The notes below the pieces were generated by a model that was not told where the DNA came from, did no database searches, and saw nothing but the letters and a program-made list of their open reading frames with translations. From HXMU1420-13 sp965601825 (GTDB lineage: Bacteria > Bacteroidota > Rhodothermia > Balneolales > Balneolaceae): DNA of 64,000 bases. The stretch covers positions 186,001 through 250,000 of the forward strand of contig OZ271839.1 in assembly GCA_965601825.1 (NCBI GenBank), given 5' to 3'. A program made the position numbers and the translations under genes. Of the stretch, positions 19,101 through 27,005 are shown piece by piece (position 1 is the first letter of the stretch; each line of letters begins with the position of its first letter).

Positions 19101-19705
19101 ATCCACTTGCCATCGAAGAATTCAAAGAGGAAAAAGAGCGCCTCGATTTCTATGAAGAACAAATTGAGGATTTAGATAAAGCAGAAGCTCAGCTTCTTGA
19201 AACCATTGGCGAGATTAATGAGACTGCGACTCAACGTTTTAATGAGACATTTGAAGAAATCCGCACCAACTTTCAAAAGGTTTTCAAAACTCTCTTTTTC
19301 GAAGATGATTACTGCGACTTGTTGATCGAGGAAAATGTGGAAGATCCTCTTGAAGCACGCATCGAAATTAAAGCGCAGCCAAGAGGAAAACGTCCCAGCG
19401 GAATTTCTCAATTGTCCGGTGGTGAAAAAACACTTACCGCAATTGCGCTACTTTTTGCCATTTACCTTGTAAAGCCTTCTCCTTTCTGTGTTTTAGATGA
19501 GGTTGACGCTCCACTTGATGATGCAAATATTGAGCGTTTTGCAAAGATGATTAAAAACTTCAGCGATGAAACTCAGTTTATTATCATAACACATAATAAA
19601 AAGACTATGAGTAAGGCCGAGATGATGTACGGTGTTACTATGCCTGAGACTGGGGTTAGTCGACTCGTTGGCGTTAAAATGGACGATATCGGAGATGCAG
19701 CTTAG
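16178..19705 (+). CDS. smc: chromosome partition protein SMC
   Basis: 1175 residues from a GTG start (MYISELNLHGFKSFA). It is the condensin ATPase that organises the nucleoid. The Walker A loop VGPNGCGKSNIVDALRWVLG is near the N-terminus. Long coiled coils flank a hinge at roughly residues 505-640 (FTVSEVFETDEKHAIALESL and VRVGLKDKISRLEK bound it). The C-terminal head carries the signature LSGGEKTLTAIALLFA and Walker B/D-loop FCVLDEVDAPLDDANIERF. No scpA or scpB gene is in the window. Confidence 0.96.
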   Translation: MYISELNLHGFKSFAHKTKVSFDSGITSIVGPNGCGKSNIVDALRWVLGEQRPSLLRSSAMSNVIFNGTAKKKALGMAEVSLTFVNDKGILPIEYSEVTITRRLFRSGDSEYLINNTACRLKDIMELFMDTGMGSDAYSVIELKMVEEILNDKNNDRRRLFEEAAGVTRYKDQRKKTLRKLDETRKDLQRVDDLLIELRKKARSLEIQAEKAEKAKKYKDELEQLDKALTLHDLNKIEEELIPLSERIKNAEGEKQEITLNVDKLEAEDEKARGQLIQKERHQADAQRLVNQLVNAVRESETNIRITKEKIENEKKVITEYSKDIEQGEKDLKELMDLLSTSRTKLESFDSDLDKSEKVLDESKKKYTQVQQQYNKERNELYDIEVKFSEASNELTQLQTKQIKIESRLENTEGDLERIDNEIVDLNDEIDNINVEQKSTEKALEDIVSERDELEKELEQARDKKDSFATKQNEIKDELRSLHSQHSSLLNELRLMNDLANSNEAFPNSVKFLLENHRFDFKEMFTVSEVFETDEKHAIALESLLGGTLNNIIVPTLDEAKRAAQILKDQRKGKATFIPLDKLRAKYDVIDGSLFDFVKTKPQYSALKQLLLGNVLVFDNVEEGYKELKKTNAMGVTYDGEVITKTGFYKSGSKSKNTGVRVGLKDKISRLEKEKATTLKEIDKLTEYLNQIVEKHKAIDIGEISTTLKQKEQEVRRLEQQQHSLSSKVQIYQKNITELVNRKDSLKSNEGTAQQELDTILPKQKELETKKAELDEQQTAKKDLLESLEEQRSIAQGRYNDAQLTHQDLRNKVENHERDVRRAETGIQSVQTRIENRNRLTGQSKKNIQDYTIHIEEEEGTLARSKDEKLKAEESLQKAEQDSASQRGVINELEKTLKENRRQKEVNVELVHHLAMAKEKMEMQIQGLSDHIWETYGILMKQIGEVEMPSDKTPEEVKQRIGWLRQKLNSIGDVNPLAIEEFKEEKERLDFYEEQIEDLDKAEAQLLETIGEINETATQRFNETFEEIRTNFQKVFKTLFFEDDYCDLLIEENVEDPLEARIEIKAQPRGKRPSGISQLSGGEKTLTAIALLFAIYLVKPSPFCVLDEVDAPLDDANIERFAKMIKNFSDETQFIIITHNKKTMSKAEMMYGVTMPETGVSRLVGVKMDDIGDAA

Positions 19706-19784
19706 TCGCTTCGCTCGAATCAAGAATATTGAACTAAGAATTAAGAATTAGGAATTCAGGCGCTCATCAAATTGTTTCGAAACT

Positions 19785-21023
19785 ATGCCACGTAAGGAAT
19801 TTCAAATACCGGATATGTACAAGTCGCCAATCATTCGATTGGTGAAAGAAGCCACGAAGATCACTGATCCAATGAAAAAGGATCTAACTCCTACTGTTTT
19901 GGATTTTGGTCCGGTTCAGTTTTTAGTTCCCAGGTTTTTTGGATTTTGTTATGGAGTAGAGAATGCCATCGATATAGCATATCGCGCTGTGGATGATAAT
20001 CCTGATAAGGACATTTACTTATTAAGTGAGATGATTCATAATCCTACAGTGAATGAAGACCTTCTTCGGCGCGGCGTAAAATTCCTTCACAATACAGATG
20101 GAAGTGAATTGATTCCGATTTCGACTCTGGATTCTGATGATATTGTCATCGTTCCTGCTTTTGGAACTACCCTGGAAATTGAAGCCGAACTCAAAGAAAA
20201 AGGCATAAATCCATACGAGTTCAATACAACCTGTCCTTTTGTAGAAAAGGTCTGGAAACGTGGAAAGCAACTGGGGAAAAAAGAATATGCATTAGTGGTT
20301 CATGGAAAACATCAACATGAAGAAACACGTGCTACATTTTCTCATAGTGCCGATCATTCCGCTGTTGTTGTGGTTTTAAATCCGGATGAAGCACATATAC
20401 TGGCTGAAATCATGACGGAAAAAAGACCCCTCTCTGATTTCGAGAAACACTTTGGCCATAAAGCAACTTCGGGTTTTAATCCTCTAGAAGATCTACGACG
20501 ATTTGGTGTTATCAATCAAACCACCATGCTGGCAACCGAAACGCAGGAAGTGATGGATATCCTCAAAGCTGCTACCATCGAACGTTTTGGTGAGGCTGAT
20601 ATATTAGATCACTTTGCAGACACTTCAGATACTCTTTGTTATGCCACCAATGAAAATCAGTCGGCTACTTTAGCTTTAGCTGAGCAAAAGGCTGATATCG
20701 CATTTGTTGTTGGTGGTTATAACTCATCAAACACGATGCACCTCGTTGAAATATTAGAGCATTCATTTCCAACCTATCATGTTCGAGATGCATCTGAATT
20801 CAAATCTGAATTAGAGATTCATCACTTCGATCAATGGAAAAAAGAAGTGCTTATTACCAACAATTGGCTTCCAACAAATCAACCTTTAAAAGTGGCGATA
20901 ACTTCCGGTGCTTCTTGTCCGGATGTACTAGTTGACGAAGTTATGCTGCATATCCTTTCCTACTTTAAGAACACAAAGGAAGTAGATGAGGTAATGGAGC
21001 CTTATCAATCCTATCAAAATTGA
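19785..21023 (+). CDS. ispH: 4-hydroxy-3-methylbut-2-enyl diphosphate reductase
   Basis: 412 residues, the long IspH form found in Bacteroidota, Balneolota and cyanobacteria. It performs the last step of the MEP isoprenoid pathway, giving IPP and DMAPP, with an Fe-S cluster bound by Cys55 (FGFCYGVENA), Cys150 (NTTCPFVEKVWKR) and Cys378 (TSGASCPDVLVDE). The catalytic Glu lies in the TNENQSATLALAEQ region typical of the family. It is convergent with a small membrane-protein gene one base away. Confidence 0.95.
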   Translation: MPRKEFQIPDMYKSPIIRLVKEATKITDPMKKDLTPTVLDFGPVQFLVPRFFGFCYGVENAIDIAYRAVDDNPDKDIYLLSEMIHNPTVNEDLLRRGVKFLHNTDGSELIPISTLDSDDIVIVPAFGTTLEIEAELKEKGINPYEFNTTCPFVEKVWKRGKQLGKKEYALVVHGKHQHEETRATFSHSADHSAVVVVLNPDEAHILAEIMTEKRPLSDFEKHFGHKATSGFNPLEDLRRFGVINQTTMLATETQEVMDILKAATIERFGEADILDHFADTSDTLCYATNENQSATLALAEQKADIAFVVGGYNSSNTMHLVEILEHSFPTYHVRDASEFKSELEIHHFDQWKKEVLITNNWLPTNQPLKVAITSGASCPDVLVDEVMLHILSYFKNTKEVDEVMEPYQSYQN

Positions 21024-21293
21024 TTAGGTACTTAGTATAAAATAAAGGATACTAAGATTATATATTGCTCCAATAATTAAGGCTGACCTATACGGCTTTT
21101 TCTCTTTAGCAATACAATAGATAGTGATAGCTGGCACAATATGAGCAGGTATCATTAGAATAAAGCTAATTATGCCCCATCCCCAAGGGCCAAAATTTTC
21201 AGATGCGATTAAAAACGACTCAATAGAAATTGGAATTATAGAGACTAAACAAACTACACTTAGACCAATATTCAGACTACCCCAATTCTTCAC
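21024..21293 (-). CDS. small three-helix membrane protein, unknown
   Basis: 89 residues, mostly hydrophobic: helices around 8-28, 36-60 and 70-88 (GWGIISFILMIPAHIVPAITIY in the middle). It starts with a GTG that overlaps the TAG stop of the YbbR gene by one base (TAGTG), which suggests coupling and decides the start. No family recognised; an accessory membrane protein made with the YbbR-domain protein is possible but unsupported. Confidence 0.55.
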   Translation of the reverse strand: MKNWGSLNIGLSVVCLVSIIPISIESFLIASENFGPWGWGIISFILMIPAHIVPAITIYCIAKEKKPYRSALIIGAIYNLSILYFILST

Positions 21294-22300
21294 TACTCAT
21301 CCAAAACACTAAAGTAAGCAACCGCCTTTGGCTGGAATGAACGCAATCGAATTTCAAAATCTGTAGCGATTAGCTCAATATCAGGAGTTACAAAACCGGA
21401 TGAATCATCCAGTATTTCCTGATATGGTACATAAACTTCGTAAAGTCTTTGGTTTTGGATTTCGGTGTATTGCTCGATCGGTATATCAAATCGAATAGTT
21501 ACCGTTGAAGGATTATAATTGATGATACTTCCTCTTGGGATGTCACGAGTTCGAATAATGATATTCACTTCACCTTCTGTGAACTCACTAACATCTGCCT
21601 GAAAGTTGATTTCCTCCACATCATAATCAATAAGTGGATCGATTGAAATGATTTCAATGTTTTCCGAAATATCATCACGAATACCTGTAAGTTTCAATGT
21701 ATCAGGAATTACCCATCGATTAATTTCATTCACCTGCGACTCTGCGCCGGTTATAGTAATGCTATCCGGTTGGAAAACAGGATTACTAACCAGACCATAT
21801 CTGTCTTCAAATTCTAATTCTGTTTCTAGTTCAATGGGTATTTTTTTGGAAATTCTTGGTTCCAAACCGATGGAAAGTATTAACGGCTGCACTTTCAAAA
21901 CACTCACATCTTGTTCAACCGTAAAACGCTGCCGAACCTGATCAAATAGATTTACTTCACCTTCAACAACATCAATTGGAATTTCTGGCGGATTACTATA
22001 AAGATTTACCAATTTCCAGCCATCTCCACTTACTTCAACTTGCAGAAATTCAGGCAACCCATCAACCAGAGCCATATTTGGGGGGACAATTCCAGCTTCA
22101 ACAGGTACATTGATGGTGATCCTATAATCACCATTAAGATTTACAATAAACCACAAACTTAGTGCCATTATATAAGCAACAATAAAAACTGCAATCCGCT
22201 CTCTTCTTCTTGCTCTGAAATCTTGATCCTGATTTGGAGAACTGGCATTAAAAAACTGCTTAATGCGCTGTATGATGATATTTTGATTAAAGTCCGCCAT
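21293..22300 (-). CDS. YbbR-like domain protein (CdaR-type)
   Basis: 335 residues with one membrane helix near residues 32-49 (IAVFIVAYIMALSLWFIVNL), followed by an extracytoplasmic region of repeated beta-rich YbbR units (YRITINVPVEAGIVPPNMAL; EVEGEVNLFDQ-type turns; GAESQVNEINRWV). YbbR/CdaR proteins often regulate the diadenylate cyclase CdaA. No cdaA gene is adjacent here, so a role in c-di-AMP control is family knowledge only. It is co-oriented with the DUF721 and recF genes upstream. Confidence 0.8.
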   Translation of the reverse strand: MADFNQNIIIQRIKQFFNASSPNQDQDFRARRRERIAVFIVAYIMALSLWFIVNLNGDYRITINVPVEAGIVPPNMALVDGLPEFLQVEVSGDGWKLVNLYSNPPEIPIDVVEGEVNLFDQVRQRFTVEQDVSVLKVQPLILSIGLEPRISKKIPIELETELEFEDRYGLVSNPVFQPDSITITGAESQVNEINRWVIPDTLKLTGIRDDISENIEIISIDPLIDYDVEEINFQADVSEFTEGEVNIIIRTRDIPRGSIINYNPSTVTIRFDIPIEQYTEIQNQRLYEVYVPYQEILDDSSGFVTPDIELIATDFEIRLRSFQPKAVAYFSVLDE

Positions 22301-22337
22301 AAAAATTGAATATAGAATCGACCGGCGGTTTATACAA

Positions 22338-22631
22338 CTAACTTCGAACGATAATATCCGCTACAACCTGACCTTTCATCCGCTGATTTAATCTCTTTGC
22401 GATATTGAATCGGTTGGCATGAATTTCATGTCTCCAAACCTGATTTCGGACCCGACATGCTAGTTTATCCCCTTCAAAATGAAGGTCCTCTGTATGGCTG
22501 GCAATTTTCTCCCCAACTACTTCTTCCCAAATTGAAAGCACCATCCCCTGTTTCAATTTCTTCTTGTTTGGAAATCGATTTAAGAAACTGTTTAACTCGG
22601 AGCCTAGTTTTTTGGGTTTATCGAAACGCAC
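22338..22631 (-). CDS. DUF721 domain protein (DciA-like)
   Basis: 97 residues with the DUF721 pattern: LGSELNSFLNRFP, MVLSIWEEVVGEKIASHTEDLHFEGDKLACRVRNQVWRHEI in two blocks, and a terminal AKRLNQRMKGQVVADI. DUF721 includes DciA, the ancestral loader of DnaB helicase, and proteins linked with recF/dnaA loci, which fits this position beside recF. The start is GTG at 22631; only two bases separate it from 22 copies of a 7-bp repeat, and no Shine-Dalgarno sequence is present. All upstream frames on this strand are closed by TGA within the repeat. Confidence 0.8.
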   Translation of the reverse strand: MRFDKPKKLGSELNSFLNRFPNKKKLKQGMVLSIWEEVVGEKIASHTEDLHFEGDKLACRVRNQVWRHEIHANRFNIAKRLNQRMKGQVVADIIVRS

Positions 22632-22633
22632 GA

Positions 22634-22787
22634 TTGTCAGTTGTCAGTTGTCAGTTGTCAGTTGTCAGTTGTCAGTTGTCAGTTGTCAGTTGTCAGTTGT
22701 CAGTTGTCAGTTGTCAGTTGTCAGTTGTCAGTTGTCAGTTGTCAGTTGTCAGTTGTCAGTTGTCAGTTGTCAGTTGTCAGTTGTCAG
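22634..22787. repeat. heptanucleotide tandem repeat, 22 perfect copies of TTGTCAG
   Basis: 154 bases consist of exactly 22 uninterrupted TTGTCAG units (CTGACAA on the minus strand). The tract fills the recF-DUF721 spacer and ends two bases before the DUF721 GTG codon. On the plus strand it has no stop in any frame (it would read LSVVSCQ repeatedly); on the minus strand every frame meets TGA every 21 bases. Such perfect short repeats change copy number by strand slippage. Confidence 0.97.
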
Positions 22788-22834
22788 AAAGATGAAGTGT
22801 TTGATGTATAAATTCAATTTCCAAAGTTTAATAA

Positions 22835-23965
22835 CTAACCTTCACTTAAAATTTCAGCATTCTCAATTTTCAACAATTGATTTCTTTTGCCATCAAATTC
22901 AATGAATTCTTCGAAAGGAACTGGGTTTGCCGCCGTAATAAAAATCTGTCCGGGATGCTTTTGTAAAGCTTTTAACAGAATTCCTGTTTTATGCGGGTCT
23001 AAATCACCAAACACATCATCTAACATAAAAATAGGTAAATCATCTAGTTCGTCAGAATAGAAATGAAGCTGAGCCAATTTAAGGGACAGAGCAAATAACC
23101 GATGTTGACCTTGAGATCCATATTGTCTTAGTTCTCGATTTCCTAAATAAAAAGTGATCTCATCACGATGTGGTCCAACTAACGTTTGCTCTCTTTCAAT
23201 TTCTTTCTCATTCATTTCAGCCAATTGATTCAAATACTGATCCTGTATTTCATCAACTGAAGCACTTGAATCGCAGAATGTCTTGTATTCTAAATCAGTT
23301 GACAAATTCATCCCTGAGATCATTGCATAATCGCGCTCAAGATACTCTTTGAACTTTTGCAAAATCTGATGACGCTTAGCGATAATACTGCTCCCCTTCT
23401 CAACAATTTGTTTATTCCATGGCTCCAAATACATTTCAAGTATATGAGGCGCTCCTTTATACTGCTGCAACAAGCTATTTCTTTGCTTTCGGATCTTTCG
23501 ATAATCGATGAGATTTCTCAAATACTCTTTAGATAACTGACTGATAAAAGAATCTAAAAATACCCGTCGTTCTGCAGGACCTTCTCTAGTGAGTTTTTTG
23601 TCATCAGGTGAAAGTACCACCACTGGAACCATTCCAATTAAATCTGAAAGCCGATCAAGTGGACCATCATTTACGAAAATCTTCTTTCCTTCACCTCGCG
23701 AGTAACTACATCCAACCTCAAATTCTGATCGAATGTTACCTTCAAAATGACCTTTAAGCATAAAATAGGTTTCACCCTGGTGCACAACATATTGATCGGA
23801 ACTGGACACAAAGCTTTTTGACATGCAGAGATAATGTATTGCATCTATTAAACTGGTTTTTCCCGCTCCATTCGGACCTGTTATCACGTTCAAATGTGGA
23901 AGGCAATTCAACGAATTCTGTTCGTGATTTCGAAAGTTTTGTACCGTTAACCGCGTAATTTGCAT
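22835..23965 (-). CDS. recF: DNA replication and repair protein RecF
   Basis: About 376 residues. RecF is an SMC-like ATPase that helps load RecA at gaps. Walker A is TGPNGAGKTSLIDAIHYLC; further RecF blocks are VVLSPDDKKLTREGPAERRVFLD, TLVGPHRDEITFYLG and GSQGQHRLFALSLKLAQL; Walker B is IFMLDDVFGDLDPHKT. I chose the ATG at 23965 (MQITRLTVQNFRNHE), matching RecF N-termini, over a TTG two codons earlier. It lies 8.7 kb from dnaA on the opposite strand rather than in the classical dnaA-dnaN-recF cluster. Confidence 0.94.
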   Translation of the reverse strand: MQITRLTVQNFRNHEQNSLNCLPHLNVITGPNGAGKTSLIDAIHYLCMSKSFVSSSDQYVVHQGETYFMLKGHFEGNIRSEFEVGCSYSRGEGKKIFVNDGPLDRLSDLIGMVPVVVLSPDDKKLTREGPAERRVFLDSFISQLSKEYLRNLIDYRKIRKQRNSLLQQYKGAPHILEMYLEPWNKQIVEKGSSIIAKRHQILQKFKEYLERDYAMISGMNLSTDLEYKTFCDSSASVDEIQDQYLNQLAEMNEKEIEREQTLVGPHRDEITFYLGNRELRQYGSQGQHRLFALSLKLAQLHFYSDELDDLPIFMLDDVFGDLDPHKTGILLKALQKHPGQIFITAANPVPFEEFIEFDGKRNQLLKIENAEILSEG

Positions 23966-24028
23966 TTCCAATGGTACGCAAAAAGTTTACGCTTTGCGCT
24001 AAAAAAGAAGTCTCTGATTATTGATTAG

Positions 24029-24496
24029 TTACTTCATTCTAAGACGAAGCTCAAAGAAATTATCGCCGTTTTTCTGATTCTCGGGAATAAATCCCATGGC
24101 AAAGATTTTGTTGAATTGGATAGGTGGTTCAACCGGAAAATCCTGATCAACGGTGAGTTCATGTTCTGCACTAGTTCTATTGTCAATCAAAATAACTTCC
24201 CATTTTTCATAAAAAGCTACAGACGCTCTAAACTGTATATCAGAAATATTTCCATCATCGATATCTTCAAAATTCAATGAGATCGAAATTGAGCTCTCAT
24301 CATCGGAAGGAATAGTGTTATAAAGAATAGATTTTTGCCCATATGGTGAGATAATATCAGTCATGATATAACGACTGATTAATGCCGGACCAAAAGTAAA
24401 TTTATTGAGGCTAGGATCGGTAAGTATTACCTCCCACAGACCTTTCACTGCCTGTGCCGGTTTTTTAACTCCGACTTTTTGTTGAATACCTCGCAT
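24029..24496 (-). CDS. hypothetical protein (155 aa)
   Basis: 155 residues, soluble, no signal peptide, not recognised. The N-terminus is basic (GIQQKVGVKKPAQAVKGLWEV); the rest alternates short strands (SISISLNFEDIDDG, WEVILIDNRTSAEHELTVDQ, FFELRLRMK), consistent with a beta-sandwich. It sits between the endonuclease I gene and recF on the same strand and could be part of either unit. Confidence 0.6.
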   Translation of the reverse strand: MRGIQQKVGVKKPAQAVKGLWEVILTDPSLNKFTFGPALISRYIMTDIISPYGQKSILYNTIPSDDESSISISLNFEDIDDGNISDIQFRASVAFYEKWEVILIDNRTSAEHELTVDQDFPVEPPIQFNKIFAMGFIPENQKNGDNFFELRLRMK

Positions 24497-24571
24497 GATA
24501 AACCCTAATCTATTCTGCTACCATTTGTAAAGTACATAATCTAACAACGAATTTACAGGCAATTTTGATGC

Positions 24572-25657
24572 CTACTTTATCAATGTCATTCTACGAATCT
24601 GTACCTGGTTATTGAACTGCATTATGTATGAATAAATTCCGCTTGGAAAGCTTTCTGCATTGAATTGAATAGTATGCGAACCTTCTGAATATACCTGATC
24701 GACTAGTGTTGACACTCTTTTCCCAAGTATATTATAAACATCAATCTTTACCATTCCAGACTCAGGCAAATCGAATGTAATATTAGATCTTGGATTGAAT
24801 GGATTTGGATAATTTTGATGAAGTTGAAATGACGTAGGTCGATTCTCATTTTGTAATTCATTTGAAACCGGTAATCCACCAAAATAAGCTCTTCTCACTA
24901 ATGTGGTATCGTGAATAAATGGATTTCTGTTACCTTGTACGCTTTCAATTGCGATACTTCTGTCAACCTCCGTTTGATCCACCGGATCAAGTTCATGCCA
25001 AGTTAATAACACGTCTTTCATGCCATTAAAAAAGGCTGCATTATCAGTATTATCTGTAGTGATACTTGTATTATTCTGATAAACTGTCCAAAAGTAAAAT
25101 ATAGCTCTGGCAACATTTCCTTTATGATCTTCTCTTGGCTCAAATGAAGTACCAGAAAGCAGCTCGCTATATTCATCAATATTTGAAACAGGTATTGAAG
25201 ACTGATTTGAACCATCTCGATACCAGGTCGTAGTCTGATTATCATTAATTTCGGCAAATGGAAAATTACTTCTAGCTCCGTTTACATCAACTCGTGTAGG
25301 ATATAAATGATGTATATCGCTCCGCATTGGAGAATCTTGGTTAAAAAAGCTTTGTGGCCAGATGTGTTCTGTATTGAAATCGTTAGCTGACTGACTTCCT
25401 TGAGCATCCTGACGATCGGTGAAGGAAATAGTAAAACCTGTATACACACATGTGATCATTCCACTTGGACCATCTATATTTTCGAACATTGCATCTCGAG
25501 CTGCGCTGTAACTTTGGCTGTTTGTTACTGCGTAATTAGTCTCAATATGTTGAATAAGATCGGTTCCTGTTAATGTGGGAGCAATTAGATCTGTTTGAGC
25601 AATGGCACTCAGCGGGAGCAATGCGATTGTAAAGAGAGCAAGGAATTTCCTGATCAT
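24572..25657 (-). CDS. secreted endonuclease I family protein with type IX secretion sorting domain
   Basis: 361 residues from ATG 25657; a longer frame only adds residues encoded by the inserted IS element. Residues 1-20 are a signal peptide (MIRKFLALFTIALLPLSAIA). The EndA/NucM nuclease domain has the His-Me finger core NTEHIWPQSFFN (His98) and SDIHHLYPTRVDVNGARSNF. The last ~85 residues are a Por/type A sorting domain (QNYPNPFNPRSNITF, GKRVSTLVDQ, SGIYSYIMQF). It probably degrades extracellular DNA for nutrients. An IS3 element lies 24 bases upstream of the start codon and is likely to have cut the gene off from its original promoter. Confidence 0.9.
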   Translation of the reverse strand: MIRKFLALFTIALLPLSAIAQTDLIAPTLTGTDLIQHIETNYAVTNSQSYSAARDAMFENIDGPSGMITCVYTGFTISFTDRQDAQGSQSANDFNTEHIWPQSFFNQDSPMRSDIHHLYPTRVDVNGARSNFPFAEINDNQTTTWYRDGSNQSSIPVSNIDEYSELLSGTSFEPREDHKGNVARAIFYFWTVYQNNTSITTDNTDNAAFFNGMKDVLLTWHELDPVDQTEVDRSIAIESVQGNRNPFIHDTTLVRRAYFGGLPVSNELQNENRPTSFQLHQNYPNPFNPRSNITFDLPESGMVKIDVYNILGKRVSTLVDQVYSEGSHTIQFNAESFPSGIYSYIMQFNNQVQIRRMTLIK

Positions 25658-25681
25658 AGAGAAGTAGTTTATTAATTCTAT

Positions 25682-25705
25682 TGTCCCGTCCTGAAATAAG
25701 TTGAC
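25682..25705. repeat. IS terminal inverted repeat (orfB side)
   Basis: 24 bases exactly complementary to 26972-26995. The adjoining TAT outside (25679-25681) is one copy of the target duplication. Confidence 0.95.
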
Positions 25706-25719
25706 GGTTTTTGTTACCA

Positions 25720-26586
25720 TTATTTACTATGGCTGGACGCAAGTTCAGCCATTTTGTTATGGACCTGTTCCGGAGTTTTTAACCCTAGGCTCCAGTGAGG
25801 TCGTTGTCTATTATACGTCTTTACCGACTCTGATACTAAAGTTTGAAGTTCATGGTGGGTTTGGCATGGATAGATGAGGAACTCCTGCTTTAAGATGCCA
25901 TTGACTCGTTCGGCTAGCGCATTTTGATAGCAATCATATCCCTCGGTCATCGATGGGGTAATGGAATGTTTTGTTAATAGCTGCTGGTACAGCTTGGAGC
26001 AGTATTGCAGCCCTCGATCAGAGTGATGGATAAGTCGGTGGTGGCTACTGCGTGCGCCTATGGCCATTTGTAGTGCCTTACTCACTTGTTCTGCCGCCAT
26101 ATCCGTGCTAAGGTGATACCCCATGATTTTGCGTGAGTAGGCATCGGTCACCAGCGATAAGTAATAGGTAGCTTCTTGCGCTTTCACATACGTGATATCA
26201 CTCACAAACACCTGCTCGGGCGAGCTTGGTGGATGGGCCGACAACAGGTTGGGATATTTACGCATCCAATGTTTGCTGTTGGTCGTTTTGGTATAGCAGG
26301 TACTTGGTGGCACTAATAACCGCTGTTGACGTAAATAGTCAAAAAACCTATCTCTGCCCAGTTTTATACCTAATCGCTCGAAGTCAGGTTTGAGCAAAAA
26401 GTACAACTTCCGTCCTCCAAGTTTGGGCATACTTCGGCGTAGTTCTTCCACCAATGGCCGTATCTGGGTAAGCTCGATCCTACGAGCCTGTTGGCGCCTT
26501 CGCCTTTGATACATTCCTTGTCGACTACAGCCAAACAACCGGCACAAGCGGGCTAACGAATAGCCTTCCCCTTGCATGGCCCACAT
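25720..26586 (-). CDS. IS3-family transposase OrfB (DDE integrase core)
   Basis: 288 residues as an independent frame; in the element it is most likely made as an OrfAB fusion by -1 frameshifting, entering this frame at VVRQTMWAMQGEGYS. The rve catalytic core shows the DDE residues: Asp in VFVSDITYVKAQ, Asp in LIHHSDRGLQYCS and Glu in YQNALAERVNGILKQEF. An HTH_21-like region (RLFGCSRQGMYQRRRRQ, LRRSMPKLGGRKLYFLL) precedes it. The frame is intact. Confidence 0.94.
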   Translation of the reverse strand: MWAMQGEGYSLARLCRLFGCSRQGMYQRRRRQQARRIELTQIRPLVEELRRSMPKLGGRKLYFLLKPDFERLGIKLGRDRFFDYLRQQRLLVPPSTCYTKTTNSKHWMRKYPNLLSAHPPSSPEQVFVSDITYVKAQEATYYLSLVTDAYSRKIMGYHLSTDMAAEQVSKALQMAIGARSSHHRLIHHSDRGLQYCSKLYQQLLTKHSITPSMTEGYDCYQNALAERVNGILKQEFLIYPCQTHHELQTLVSESVKTYNRQRPHWSLGLKTPEQVHNKMAELASSHSK

Positions 26587-26607
26587 TGTTTGGCGTACTA
26601 CTTTTTT
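26530..26607 (-). promoter_or_regulatory. programmed -1 frameshift signal of the IS
   Basis: On the minus strand, A-AAA-AAG (26607-26601) is followed after 6 bases by GCCAAACAA (26594-26586), which pairs perfectly with TTGTTTGGC at 26538-26530; the 47-base loop has an inner GGGC/GCCC pairing. The reading frame of orfB is -1 relative to orfA, as required. Confidence 0.85.
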
Positions 26608-26954
26608 ACCGTGCGCCCTCCATAATGACGCTCCATAGTTTTGATAGCACGAGTTAGTACCTCGTTTTTAAGCTTCTGGTCGGCAAGCTCCGCTTCCAAT
26701 CGCTTAATGGTTTGGGCCGGCGTCTGTTTGGCCCGGAGAGGTTTTTTAGCCATAGCTGATGGGTTTGTCCAATCCAAAGTACCATGTTTACGTAGCCAAA
26801 CCAAAACGGTACTACGTCCTTGAATCCCATACTGCTTTTGAGCTTGTTTATAAGTAAAGTCGCCGCGTTCAACCTGTTGGACTACCGATAATTTAAAGCC
26901 CATCGGGTAATCACGTTGCGTACGCTTTGTATATGTTTTTGAATTAGTTGACAT
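26598..26954 (-). CDS. IS3-family transposase OrfA (HTH DNA-binding)
   Basis: 118 residues with a helix-turn-helix of the IS3/IS911 OrfA type (GFKLSVVQQVERGDFTYKQA, YGIQGRSTVLVWLRKHG) and a C-terminal leucine-zipper-like helix (AQTIKRLEAELADQKLKNEV). It ends GTA AAA AAG TAG, placing the A-AAA-AAG heptamer directly before the stop. It binds the terminal repeats and regulates transposition in this family. Confidence 0.93.
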   Translation of the reverse strand: MSTNSKTYTKRTQRDYPMGFKLSVVQQVERGDFTYKQAQKQYGIQGRSTVLVWLRKHGTLDWTNPSAMAKKPLRAKQTPAQTIKRLEAELADQKLKNEVLTRAIKTMERHYGGRTVKK

Positions 26955-26971
26955 TTTTTCGTCTAATTAGT

Positions 26972-26995
26972 GTCAACTTATTTCAGGACGGGACA
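26972..26995. repeat. IS terminal inverted repeat (orfA side)
   Basis: 24 bases exactly complementary to 25682-25705, followed by TAT (26996-26998), the second copy of the target duplication. Confidence 0.95.
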
Positions 26996-27005
26996 TATAA
27001 AATAG

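Larger units (their letters stand above)
25682..26995 (-). mobile_element. complete IS3-family insertion sequence (1314 bp)
   Basis: Both ends are perfect 24-bp inverted repeats beginning TGTCCCGTCCTGAAATAAG and ending in CA at the far side, flanked by TAT on each side (25679-25681 and 26996-26998), a 3-bp target duplication. Inside are overlapping-frame orfA and orfB with an A6G slippery site and a downstream stem. All expected parts are intact, so the element is probably active and recent. It lies between enolase and the endonuclease I gene, transcribed toward the endonuclease. Confidence 0.95.

Noticed and set aside
22634..22787. Heptamer tract as a CRISPR array
   Set aside because: There are no spacers; the units are contiguous 7-mers.
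22457..22905. Two plus-strand reading frames through the heptamer repeat encoding repeated LSVVSCQ
   Set aside because: They are open only because the repeat lacks stops in every plus-strand frame; they overlap DUF721 and recF antisense and have no start context.
25542..25742. Frame fusing the IS end to the endonuclease leader
   Set aside because: It is out of frame with the signal peptide and consists of IS terminal sequence; the endonuclease ATG at 25657 is well supported.
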